The position numbers and the translations under genes are program-made. From positions 2,666,001 through 2,730,000 of the forward strand of contig NZ_JADBEJ010000005.1 of the NCBI RefSeq assembly GCF_014873915.1: a DNA stretch of 64,000 nt. Direction: 5' to 3'. Each line of letters begins with the position of its first letter. The stretch's first letter is position 1. Shown here in pieces: positions 56,544-64,000 of the stretch. The stretch comes from Amycolatopsis roodepoortensis (GTDB lineage Bacteria; Actinomycetota; Actinomycetes; Mycobacteriales; Pseudonocardiaceae). The notes under the pieces are model-generated. The model saw nothing but the letters and a program-made list of their open reading frames with translations. It had not been told where the DNA came from and did not search any database.

Positions 56544-59087
56544 ATGTCCTGGCCAATCACCGCCACACCCCTGTCCGCCCTCATCCCACCGCATATTGAG
56601 CAGACCGCGGACGTGCTCGCCTCACCGGTCGGCGACTACCTGCGTGACCCGCTCGGCGCGTTCCAGAACGTGCTGGCGCACCTGCGCGACCTCGCCCTGA
56701 CCTGGGGCCCGATCGTCGGGCCGGTGCTCGCGGTCGCTGTCACCGCCGCGGTCGTCGCGCGCCGTCGGTGGCGCCGCCGCTACCACCAGCGCCTGATGAT
56801 CGATGCTCGCCTGATCACCGTGCTCGCGCCGCCGACGGTCGACCCGTCCGGGGCGATCACGGTGTGGTCCAACCTCGTCGGATTGCTGCGGCCGGGGTGG
56901 CGGCGTCGCTTCGGCGGGCAGCCGCACCTGAGCTTCGAGCTGACATTCACCGACGACGGCGTGCAGATCCGGCTGTGGGTGCCGGGCCTGGTGCCGCCCG
57001 GCATGGTCGAGCGCGCGATCGAGGCCGCCTGGCCCGGCGCGCACACCCGCACCACCCCCGCCAAGCCCCCGATCCCGACCACGACGGCAGCGGGTCGGCG
57101 GGTCGAGGCGGTCGGTGGCGAGCTGCGGCTGGCGCGCTCGGAAGCACTGCCGATCCGCACCGAGCACCCGGCCGACCCGATTCGCGCGATGCTCGGCGCA
57201 CCGGTCGGGCTCGGCCCGCACGACCGGGCATGCGTGCAGATCCTCGCCCGCCCGGTCGCCGGCCACCGAGTGACCAAAGCCCGCCGCGCCGCCCGGCGGG
57301 TGCACGCGGGCGGGTCGGTTCATCTGGTCGGCCGGCTGCTCGACGTCATCACGCCGGGCAAGACCCCGAAGTCGTCGACCAGCACGCGGACGCCGGGCCT
57401 GGATCGGCAGACCAGCCTGGAGTACGCCGCCCAGGACCGTGCTGTGGTCGAGAAGCTGCGGGCGAACCAATTCGAGACCCGTATTTGCTACGCCGTGGCC
57501 ACCACCGTGCCCGAGGACGCCACGTCGGGCGAGGTTCAGGCGGTGCGGGAGGTGCTGCGGGGTCGCGGGCACGCGATCGCCTCGGCGTTCGCCGCCTACT
57601 CCGAGCACAACTACTACCGCCGGGTTCGGATCCGTCGAGATCCGGTCGCCGTGCTGGCCGAACGCCGCCTGGGCAAGGGCGACCTGCTCTCGATCCTCGA
57701 GCTGGCCGCAATCGCGCACCTGCCGATCGACGAGTCCACCCCCGGCCTGCAGCGGGCCGGCGCGAAGGCCGTGCCGCCCCCGCCGGGTATCGCCACGGCC
57801 GGGGAGCAGATCAAGCCCCTGGGGCTGTCGGACTCCGGGCACTCCCGCCCGGTCGGCCTGCACGTCGCCGACGCCCGCCACCACCTGCACATCCTCGGCG
57901 CCACCGGTAGCGGCAAGTCGGAGCTGATGGCCCGGATGATCCTGGCCGACGCCGAGGCCGGCCGAGGTGTCGTCGTGGTCGATCCGAAGGGCGACCTCGT
58001 GTCGGACATCCTGATGCGCCTGCCCGAGGAGCTCGGCGAGAAGGTCGTGCTGTTCGACGCCGACTCCCGCGCCCGCCCGCCGGTGCTCAACCCGTTGGAG
58101 GGAGCGGATAAGGCCCGCGCGGTCGACAACCTGGTCTCGATCTTCTCCCGGATCTACGCCTCGTCGTGGGGGCCGCGCACCGACGACATCCTGCGCGCCG
58201 GGCTGCTCACCCTGACCGCGATGCCCGGTACCCCGACGCTGGTCGACCTGCCCAAGCTGTTGACCGTGCCGGCGTTCCGGCAACGGGCCTGCGACCAGAT
58301 CGATGACGAGGTCCTCAAGGGCTTCTGGTCCTGGTACGACGACCTGTCCGAAGCCAGCCGCGCACAAGTGATCGCGCCGCTGATGAACAAAATCCGCGGC
58401 TTCCTGCTGCGCCCGTTCGTCCGCGCCGCCATCGCCGGTGGAACGTCCACTATGGACATGGATGAGGTGCTCAACACCGGTGGGATCTGCCTGGTGCGCA
58501 TCGCTCGCGACGCGCTAGGGATGGAAACCGCGCGGCTGGTCGGTTCCATCGTCGTGGCCCGCACCTGGCAGGCCGCGACTCGCCGAGCTCGCGTCCCGCA
58601 GCGCCAACGCCGCGACTGCGGGCTGTACGTGGACGAGTGCCACAACTTCCTGAACCTGGCCTATCCATTGGAGGACATGCTCGCCGAGGCCCGCGGCTAC
58701 CGACTCTCCATGGCGTTGGCACACCAGTACCTCGGACAGCTACCGAAGGAGCTCGAAGAGGGCGTCAGCACCAACGCGCGCAGCAAGATCTTCTTCAACG
58801 CCTCGCCCGAGGACGCCAAGCGGCTGGCCCGGCACACCATGCCGCGGCTGAGCGATCACGACCTGTCCAATCTCGGCGTGTACCACGTCGCCGCTCGGCT
58901 AGTCCTGGGCGGCGAGGAAGCGCCGCCGTTCACCGCGGTTACCGAGAAGCTCCCGCCCGCGATTCCCGGACGCGCCAAGGCAATCCGCAAAGCAGCCAGG
59001 GTCAATACCCGCCCGCCCGTCACCAACGCCGACAACGCAACGGGCCGCCCCGGTCAGCCCACTGTAGACCCCCGCCGCGCGGTCTGA
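56544..59087 (+). CDS. VirD4/TraG-like ATP-binding conjugation protein (coupling-type)
   Basis: 847 residues from ATG 56544 (GGGGAGG upstream). A membrane segment lies near residue 55 (WGPIVGPVLAVAVTAAVVARRR). The ATPase core has Walker A HILGATGSGKSELMARMILADAEAGRGVVVVDPKGDLV (about 450) and Walker B CGLYVDECHNFLNL (about 690), with ALAHQYLGQLPKEL as a sensor-type motif, as in TraG/VirD4 and HerA-like transfer ATPases. It would deliver DNA substrates to the channel. The long N-terminal part (about 90-430) is specific to actinobacterial members. Confidence 0.85.
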   Translation: MSWPITATPLSALIPPHIEQTADVLASPVGDYLRDPLGAFQNVLAHLRDLALTWGPIVGPVLAVAVTAAVVARRRWRRRYHQRLMIDARLITVLAPPTVDPSGAITVWSNLVGLLRPGWRRRFGGQPHLSFELTFTDDGVQIRLWVPGLVPPGMVERAIEAAWPGAHTRTTPAKPPIPTTTAAGRRVEAVGGELRLARSEALPIRTEHPADPIRAMLGAPVGLGPHDRACVQILARPVAGHRVTKARRAARRVHAGGSVHLVGRLLDVITPGKTPKSSTSTRTPGLDRQTSLEYAAQDRAVVEKLRANQFETRICYAVATTVPEDATSGEVQAVREVLRGRGHAIASAFAAYSEHNYYRRVRIRRDPVAVLAERRLGKGDLLSILELAAIAHLPIDESTPGLQRAGAKAVPPPPGIATAGEQIKPLGLSDSGHSRPVGLHVADARHHLHILGATGSGKSELMARMILADAEAGRGVVVVDPKGDLVSDILMRLPEELGEKVVLFDADSRARPPVLNPLEGADKARAVDNLVSIFSRIYASSWGPRTDDILRAGLLTLTAMPGTPTLVDLPKLLTVPAFRQRACDQIDDEVLKGFWSWYDDLSEASRAQVIAPLMNKIRGFLLRPFVRAAIAGGTSTMDMDEVLNTGGICLVRIARDALGMETARLVGSIVVARTWQAATRRARVPQRQRRDCGLYVDECHNFLNLAYPLEDMLAEARGYRLSMALAHQYLGQLPKELEEGVSTNARSKIFFNASPEDAKRLARHTMPRLSDHDLSNLGVYHVAARLVLGGEEAPPFTAVTEKLPPAIPGRAKAIRKAARVNTRPPVTNADNATGRPGQPTVDPRRAV

Positions 59088-59214
59088 CCTGTCGGGCCTT
59101 GTTCTCCCGCAACGCATGTGGGCTCACCTATCGCGCCCGTTCCGCTCCGGTGATCCCGCATGCGTTGCCTTCACCTTCCCCCATTCCGGCCCAACGACTG
59201 GGAGGTGCCGACCC

Positions 59215-60267
59215 ATGATTTCGAATCCCACGCCTCAGAGGGCATTGCGCGGGCACATGCCCCAACGCCCCACGCCACGGGCGGCCACCACCGGGGAGCA
59301 CCACGCCCAGCTCGCCGGACGGCTCACCCTCCGGGACCGCTGGCTTGCTCGGATGCTGCACGAGCACAAGGTCTTCACCACCCAGCAGATCGTCGAACTC
59401 TGCTACCCGACCATGCGCGCGGCCAACCACCGCCTGCTCAACCTGTTCAAGTGGCGCGTCGTCGACCGCTTTCAGCCGTTCGTCAGCTCCGGCACCGCAC
59501 CGATGCACTACGTGCTCGACATCGCCGGCTCGGTCGCCCTCGCCTACGAGGATGGTCTCGACCCCAAGCAACTGGGCTACCGCCACGAAGACGCCATCGG
59601 CATCGCCCACTCCCTGCGCCTCGCACACACCGTGGGCGTCAACGGCGTTTTCACCAGCCTCGTTGCACTCAGCCGACGGCCAGGTGCCCGCGGCCGCCTG
59701 ACCGCGTGGTGGTCCGAGCTTCGCTGCGGCCGGCTCTTCGGCGACATGGTCCGCCCCGACGCCTACGGCCGTTGGCGCGAAGACGGCCACCAGATCGAGT
59801 TCTTCCTCGAATTCGACTTCGGCACCGAGGACCTCGGCAAGCTCGCCCGCAAGCTCCACGGTTACGAAAAGCTCGCCATCGCAACAGGAATCACCACACC
59901 CGTCCTGGTGTGGCTGCCCACCAACCGCCGCGAGACCAACGTGCTCACGGCGCTCGCCGACGCCCTGTCCCAGTTGGACCGGCCAGCGCTCGTGCCCGTA
60001 GCCACCAGCGCCGCAGATGTCGCTGGCGTGGCTGGCGAGGACAACCCCGCCGTCGCGCGGTGGTTGCCGATCTCCGGTCCGGCGTCGCGACGGCCGGGTC
60101 GACTGCGGCTCGTCGAGCTCGCGCGGTTCTGGCCCCACGTCGCACCGCCCACCGCTGTCCAGTCCTCGACATCGGCTCAAGCGCAGCAGGCGCCCGCGGA
60201 CCTGGCCGCGCCGGACCCGCACCCACCACCCCTACCCACCAGCCACTTCCGGAAGGTGACTCCATGA
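59215..60267 (+). CDS. Replication-relaxation family protein
   Basis: 350 residues from ATG 59215 (GGGAGGTG upstream). An N-terminal winged helix (RLTLRDRWLARMLHEHKVFTTQQIVELCYPTMRAANHRLLNLFKWRVVDRF) is followed by a PD-(D/E)xK-like alpha/beta region (HQIEFFLEFDFGTEDLGKLARKLHGYEKLAIA), which matches the 'Replic_Relax' family of actinobacterial plasmids and ICEs. Such proteins act in replication or in processing the transfer origin. No HUH-relaxase histidine triad is present. It overlaps the next gene by 4 bp. Confidence 0.78.
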   Translation: MISNPTPQRALRGHMPQRPTPRAATTGEHHAQLAGRLTLRDRWLARMLHEHKVFTTQQIVELCYPTMRAANHRLLNLFKWRVVDRFQPFVSSGTAPMHYVLDIAGSVALAYEDGLDPKQLGYRHEDAIGIAHSLRLAHTVGVNGVFTSLVALSRRPGARGRLTAWWSELRCGRLFGDMVRPDAYGRWREDGHQIEFFLEFDFGTEDLGKLARKLHGYEKLAIATGITTPVLVWLPTNRRETNVLTALADALSQLDRPALVPVATSAADVAGVAGEDNPAVARWLPISGPASRRPGRLRLVELARFWPHVAPPTAVQSSTSAQAQQAPADLAAPDPHPPPLPTSHFRKVTP

Positions 60268-61220
60268 AGATCGCCGTTGCCGCTGTCGCGGCCATCATCG
60301 CTATCCCCATCCTCATCGGGGGTGTCGGCAAAGCCATCGTCAGTGCGCTGTTCGGTACCGGTGGCACCGAGCCGAGCCAGGCCGCGGTCGCCGAGATCCC
60401 CAACGACTACCTGTCGCTCTACCGAGCCGCAGCCTCCGTGTGCCCAGGGCTGGACTGGACGATCCTCGCCGCGATCGGCGACGCCGAATCCAAGCACGGC
60501 CGCGGATCCGGCGACGGCATCACGGAAGGCGAGAACTACATGGGGGCCGGCGGCCCCATGCAGTTCCTCAAGCCCACCTTCGACGGTGTGATTGCACGCC
60601 ACACGATCCCGCCCGGTGGCTCGAACCCGCCCTCCCGCTACAACCCGCACGACGCCATCTACGCCGCCGCGTTTTACCTGTGCGATTCCGGCGCACAGAA
60701 AGACATCCGCAAGGCGCTCTTCGCCTACAACCATGACGAGGAGTACGTCAACGGCGTTCTGGCTCAGGCAAAACGGTACGGCACCGCCACCGTCGGAACC
60801 GGCGACTGCAACAAGATCCAGGCACCCAACCCCGCCGCGATCATGGCAATCAACTTCGCCTGCGGCCAACTCGGCCTGCCCTACGTATGGGGTGGCAACG
60901 GACCAGCCGGCGGCCATGCCGGCTTCGACTGCTCTGGCCTCACCAAAGCTGCCTACAACGCCGCCGGCATCAACCTGCCTCGTACCGCGCAGACTCAGTA
61001 CAACGCGGGTCCACTGGTGCCCGCCGGCCAACCGCTGCTTCCCGGCGACCTGGTCTTCTACGGCACAACCGGCAACGTCCACCACGTCGGCCTGTACATC
61101 GGTGCAGGGAAGATGGTGCACGCCCCGACGTTCGGCGAGCCGGTCCAGGTCAGCAACTACCGCTGGAACGGGGATGACTATCTGGCGGCCTCGCGGCCCA
61201 CGGTCGATTCGCGCTTGTAG
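60264..61220 (+). CDS. VirB1-like bifunctional lytic transglycosylase / NlpC-P60 peptidase
   Basis: 318 residues. An N-terminal membrane anchor (KIAVAAVAAIIAIPILIGGVGKAIVSALF) precedes a lytic transglycosylase domain (about 50-170: LDWTILAAIGDAESKHGRG with catalytic Glu, YMGAGGPMQFLKPTF) and a C-terminal NlpC/P60 domain (about 195-310) with catalytic Cys in GFDCSGLTKAAYNAAG, His in GNVHHVGLYIGAGKMVHAP. It opens peptidoglycan for assembly of the conjugation channel. Last gene of the transfer operon; the Gabija genes converge on it with an 18-bp gap. Confidence 0.88.
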   Translation: MKIAVAAVAAIIAIPILIGGVGKAIVSALFGTGGTEPSQAAVAEIPNDYLSLYRAAASVCPGLDWTILAAIGDAESKHGRGSGDGITEGENYMGAGGPMQFLKPTFDGVIARHTIPPGGSNPPSRYNPHDAIYAAAFYLCDSGAQKDIRKALFAYNHDEEYVNGVLAQAKRYGTATVGTGDCNKIQAPNPAAIMAINFACGQLGLPYVWGGNGPAGGHAGFDCSGLTKAAYNAAGINLPRTAQTQYNAGPLVPAGQPLLPGDLVFYGTTGNVHHVGLYIGAGKMVHAPTFGEPVQVSNYRWNGDDYLAASRPTVDSRL

Positions 61221-61238
61221 CAGAAGAATCGGTGCTCG

Positions 61239-62735
61239 TCAGCAGCGGACGACTTTCTTTGCAGCACGGGTTAGAGCAACGTACAGGACGCGATCGTCAA
61301 AACGTTCCTGTTTCAGCCCTGCCGTCAGCCTGGCCACCTCGACATCAGCGAGTCGCAGGCCGACAACTGGCCATTCACGTCCCTTTGCTTGGTGCACTGT
61401 CATTCCGGCGACCACATGTGGCTGGTTCATGCGGCGTGCCAAGGCGAGTAGCCGGTCTAGTTGGACAGCCTCCCCGGCTTCTGGCATGCGACGGAGTTGG
61501 CGAGGGCTTCCAAGTAGGCGAAGTACCGCCCTGAGTGCTGTGATCGCTGCCGTAGCCGCTTGCGTGGTTGCCGGTCGGAGTGTTTCAAGTACTGCTCCAA
61601 GGAGGGCTCCTTCAGCGCGGACTATGTCTGGCTCAAGACCGAGCAGCGCTGCTGCTTCGTCGGCGTAGATTGCAGCGTGTCCGAAGTGTCCCTGCACGAG
61701 CCGGTCCAGCAGAAGCGCGATCGCGGCATCAGTTTGGTTGTCCAATCGGCCGAATGACAAAGGCAGGATGCAGTCGGGGCCTGTCCAGAGGTTGTCCCAC
61801 CTGTGCGCGAGAACTACGTTGCATTCGGTGGCGTCGTTGGTCACGTCGAGAGCGATCGGTCGGTGTGCTCGCGCCAACTCGGCGATGCCGATCATCGCCG
61901 GTGTCTCGAAGCGGAAAGACGCCGAGACGGGGAAAGATTCGAACCCCTCGTGTTCCACAAGTTGGGGAACGAGCTCTGGACGGGCACCACGGAAGTCGTA
62001 CAGCGCCTGCCAAGGATCACCGATCACAGTGGTACTGATTCTGGCGGACGCCGCGAGACGAACGAGTTCGAGATCGAGCTCGTTTGCATCGAACACCTCG
62101 TCGACGATGATCGCTTTCGTGGTAGCGGTAAGGTACTTGGCTACCTCCATGCGCAGTTCGGCGCGTCGAAGAACAGCGGCGATGATCTGACGCACTTCGG
62201 TGTGCGTACATCGTCCAGCCGCCAGGTGCTCCTCGAAGTGTCTCTTGGCGCCGATGTTGTAGTCGGGCCTCGTGATCTTGACGCCATGCGATCCGACCGT
62301 GGTCCCGTGCAGCACGGCGATCCGCCGGTAGTCCATCTCTTTCGACATCCAGCGGGCCCCGGTCTGCCCTCTCCACGTGTCCAGAACGGTTAGTTCCGTA
62401 TGGTCGCCCATCCAGGAGATGACCTGCCGTCGCAGGAGAAACGCCAGGATTTCGCAGTGCAGTGTGTCGAGCGTGAGGGCTTGGTGGGGCCAGGAGAGCG
62501 CTCCGCTACCCCAGCGGCGACGGATTCGAGCAGCGAGTTCACCGCGCGCCGATCTGGTGAAGCTGAGCGCCAGGATCCTGCGAAGATCGGTGGGAGTGTC
62601 GTACCGGATCACGCCAAATCGCTCTGCGGCAACGGTGGTTTTCCCTGATCCTGGTGCTGCCACGATGAACGCGCGGTTCGCCGTGGTCGTCGCGGCGGCG
62701 CGCTGTTCAGAGGTCAGCGGCGATCGGGTCGGCAT
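61239..62735 (-). CDS. gajB: GajB-like UvrD/Rep-family helicase (Gabija defence)
   Basis: 498 residues from ATG 62735, overlapping the gajA-like gene by 29 bp. SF1 helicase motifs: Q-motif region LTSEQRAAA, motif I FIVAAPGSGKTTVA, Ia ALSFTRSARGELA, II AIIVDEVFDANEL, III TVIGDPWQALYDFRG, V GMTVHQAKGREWPVV, VI VLYVALTRAAKK. The length of about 500 is that of GajB, shorter than chromosomal UvrD. In Gabija, GajB senses DNA ends or nucleotides and assists the GajA nuclease. The pairing and order with an OLD-type ATPase/nuclease make the assignment secure. Confidence 0.82.
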   Translation of the reverse strand: MPTRSPLTSEQRAAATTTANRAFIVAAPGSGKTTVAAERFGVIRYDTPTDLRRILALSFTRSARGELAARIRRRWGSGALSWPHQALTLDTLHCEILAFLLRRQVISWMGDHTELTVLDTWRGQTGARWMSKEMDYRRIAVLHGTTVGSHGVKITRPDYNIGAKRHFEEHLAAGRCTHTEVRQIIAAVLRRAELRMEVAKYLTATTKAIIVDEVFDANELDLELVRLAASARISTTVIGDPWQALYDFRGARPELVPQLVEHEGFESFPVSASFRFETPAMIGIAELARAHRPIALDVTNDATECNVVLAHRWDNLWTGPDCILPLSFGRLDNQTDAAIALLLDRLVQGHFGHAAIYADEAAALLGLEPDIVRAEGALLGAVLETLRPATTQAATAAITALRAVLRLLGSPRQLRRMPEAGEAVQLDRLLALARRMNQPHVVAGMTVHQAKGREWPVVGLRLADVEVARLTAGLKQERFDDRVLYVALTRAAKKVVRC

Positions 62736-64000
62736 CGTCGTCCTTTGCGGCGGCGTAGAGGAAATCGAACATCTTTGCCACGTGTTCAGGCACCGTGACA
62801 TGTTCGCCGTCTTCGCTGCGGCGCATGAGTTCGTCTGCGAAGGCGAGCGCGAACTCGGCCTTGCGCTTCTTGCCTGTGGTGGCGAAAAGGGTGTCGATGG
62901 CGTCGGGAGTGAAGGGTTCAGGTGGCGTGACGCTGATCTGTGTCAGGGCTTCGCGCACGGCTTCCTCGTTGCCGGGGGTGAAGGCTGGTTCGAGCGTCGG
63001 CTGGTTGTAGAAGCCCTGCACGTTCTGGGGATCGCTTTTGCTGAGCCATTGGGGTTGGGTGAAGGTCTCGGGAGGCCGCTTATCGGTGTCGGTGAATATG
63101 GCGATGCGGCTGGCAATCTCGTGCCCAGGTGCCGCCAGAAGGTCGACTGGCCAGCGGCCTGGCTTGCAGCCCATCACGGTGATCGTGAGCGCCTCGATGA
63201 ACCGGCGCTTGAGGTCGTCGGGTCCGGCCCAGAAGCGGCCGAACTGCCGTAGTACCGCCCCCTCGGTGACGCCTTCGGTGATGATCATGCGCTCCGCGAA
63301 GAGCGCGGACGACCGGGTCGTGTCAAGGTGCAGCCGTGCCATCCGCAAGGTTCGCTTCTTGTCGTGAATGGGCATGGTGGCCATGACGCGCGAGGCGCGT
63401 CGTCCGTCCTGCAGCCGCCGCAGCACGACCAGTTCATCCGGCTTGCACGCCGAGATGATGTCGCCTGCGTGACTGCTGATGATCGTCTGAAGCTCCGGCC
63501 GTGCGGAGGTGATTTGCCGCAGGTACCGGGTCAGGCCGTGTTGCAGTTGCGGGTGCAGGTGCGCCTCGGGCTCCTCGATAACGACCGTGACGTGAAACCG
63601 ATCAGGGAAGAACGCGTCTTCTCGCGATTCCGCCTCAGCTTCGCGTTGGGCGTCCCGTTCTGCTTCAGTGAGTTCATCTGCTCCTTCCTGAGCGCCCGCA
63701 TCGGCTCCGTCCTCGTCAGCTCCCGCGTCCCCTCCCTCTGGAGCCTCGGCGGACTTGGTCATGTCCGGAATGGCGGCGAGGGTGACGGCGATGTGCAGCA
63801 GGTTGACATATCCCAGGCCAGATACTTCGAGTCGCTGGGCGAAAGCTCGGTCGTCGATAGCGCCCAGGAGCAACTCCAGCACCCTGGCGAGGTACGCGTC
63901 GTCGACAACCTGCCCCCCGACGAATGCGAACTGGTGGCTGACTCCGGACGACAGCGCGGTGAGGTGACCGCGGACGCGCTGCTCGACGGCCTCGATGAGG
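62707..64000 (-). CDS. gajA: GajA-like OLD-family ATPase/TOPRIM nuclease (Gabija defence), 5' end beyond the window
   Basis: At least 430 residues are visible and the frame is open to the right edge, so the N-terminal Walker A is missing. ABC-type ATPase motifs appear as SGLGYVNLLHIAVTLAAI, then FHVTVVIEEPEAHLHPQLQHGLTRYL (Walker B) and TIISSHAGDI (H-loop). The TOPRIM nuclease follows with MIITEGVTEGAVL (Glu) and IAIFTDTDKRPPE (D-x-D). This is the GajA domain order. A charged, Asp/Glu-rich insertion (EAPEGGDAGADEDGADAG...) sits inside the ATPase domain. GajA nicks specific DNA when nucleotide pools fall. Confidence 0.82.
   Translation of the reverse strand, partial: LIEAVEQRVRGHLTALSSGVSHQFAFVGGQVVDDAYLARVLELLLGAIDDRAFAQRLEVSGLGYVNLLHIAVTLAAIPDMTKSAEAPEGGDAGADEDGADAGAQEGADELTEAERDAQREAEAESREDAFFPDRFHVTVVIEEPEAHLHPQLQHGLTRYLRQITSARPELQTIISSHAGDIISACKPDELVVLRRLQDGRRASRVMATMPIHDKKRTLRMARLHLDTTRSSALFAERMIITEGVTEGAVLRQFGRFWAGPDDLKRRFIEALTITVMGCKPGRWPVDLLAAPGHEIASRIAIFTDTDKRPPETFTQPQWLSKSDPQNVQGFYNQPTLEPAFTPGNEEAVREALTQISVTPPEPFTPDAIDTLFATTGKKRKAEFALAFADELMRRSEDGEHVTVPEHVAKMFDFLYAAAKDDDADPIAADL

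Larger units (their letters stand above)
40382..64000. mobile_element. Integrative conjugative element, left 23.6 kb, continues past the window
   Basis: From the tRNA-Ala rightwards the content changes from chromosomal genes to a serine integrase, recombinase relatives, a Cro/CI regulator, a DNA-modification operon, a type IV secretion operon and a Gabija defence pair. All hallmarks of an integrative conjugative element with type IV-secretion transfer are present except a relaxase and the right end, which must lie beyond 64000. The base composition is close to that of the chromosome, so the donor was another high-GC actinomycete. Confidence 0.85.

Noticed and set aside
59215..60267. Considered as a relaxase
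   Set aside because: No HUH histidine motif or catalytic Tyr pattern; the winged helix and later block fit the replication-relaxation family.
40382..64000. Search by eye for a second copy of the tRNA-Ala 3' end (attR)
   Set aside because: No matching segment found; the element must continue beyond the window.

Overview
The DNA is high-GC with strong G/C third-position bias, overlapping start/stop codons and many start codons sitting 7-8 bp after a -10-like hexamer (leaderless genes). With an iniBAC-type cluster, mycothiol-type DinB/MDMPI proteins and families of long GC-rich hairpin repeats, this points to an actinomycete of the Pseudonocardiales, most likely Amycolatopsis (inference; no marker gene such as 16S is present).

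Positions 1-40308 are ordinary chromosome. In order: a DrrAB-like ABC exporter; a secreted tripeptidyl-aminopeptidase-type hydrolase; a macrolide glycosyltransferase preceded by what looks like a macrolide-sensing leader peptide and attenuator; a polar amino-acid ABC importer whose operon ends in an unusual class-V aminotransferase/YheO-regulator fusion; a secreted GH8 glycosidase; a TetR-controlled acyl-CoA synthetase operon; an iniB-iniA-iniC-like envelope-stress cluster divergent from an Hsp70-like protein and an IniR/MalT-like LuxR regulator; a run of small proteins (VOC, CPCC, DUF6228-like, membrane proteins); a secreted M28 peptidase; a methyltransferase with a Zur-like box; a beta/gamma-crystallin-like secreted protein; a VWA/TelA/solute-binding operon; a cNMP-binding histidine kinase paired with a receiver/thioredoxin-reductase-like protein; and a GNAT/DUF308 pair.

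At 40309-40381 a tRNA-Ala(GGC) gene marks the left end of an integrative conjugative element that runs past the right edge of the window, so at least 23.6 kb of it is visible. The large serine integrase abuts the tRNA and its reading frame runs through it. Next come two truncated or catalytically substituted serine-recombinase relatives, a small conserved-looking protein and a Cro/CI-type regulator. A five-gene, translationally coupled minus-strand operon (48465 down to 44445) follows. It encodes two methyltransferase-like proteins, a zinc-knuckle protein carrying only the DNA-binding domain of a serine recombinase, a VUT/YhhQ-type queuosine-precursor transporter and a DpdA-like (DUF7221) deazaguanine transglycosylase. 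I read this as a candidate 7-deazaguanine DNA-modification module.

A divergent plus-strand operon (49008-61220) encodes a type IV secretion/conjugation apparatus: VirB2-like pilin, TrbL/VirB6-like protein, PrgI/VirB3-like protein, VirB4 ATPase, GP88-family protein, VirD4/TraG-like ATPase, replication-relaxation protein, and a lytic transglycosylase/NlpC-P60 protein. The two operons carry the same 37-bp upstream element at the same distance from their first or early gene. At the right edge, in the opposite direction, lies a Gabija anti-phage pair, gajA (cut by the window end) and gajB. No relaxase gene and no right attachment site is seen inside the window.
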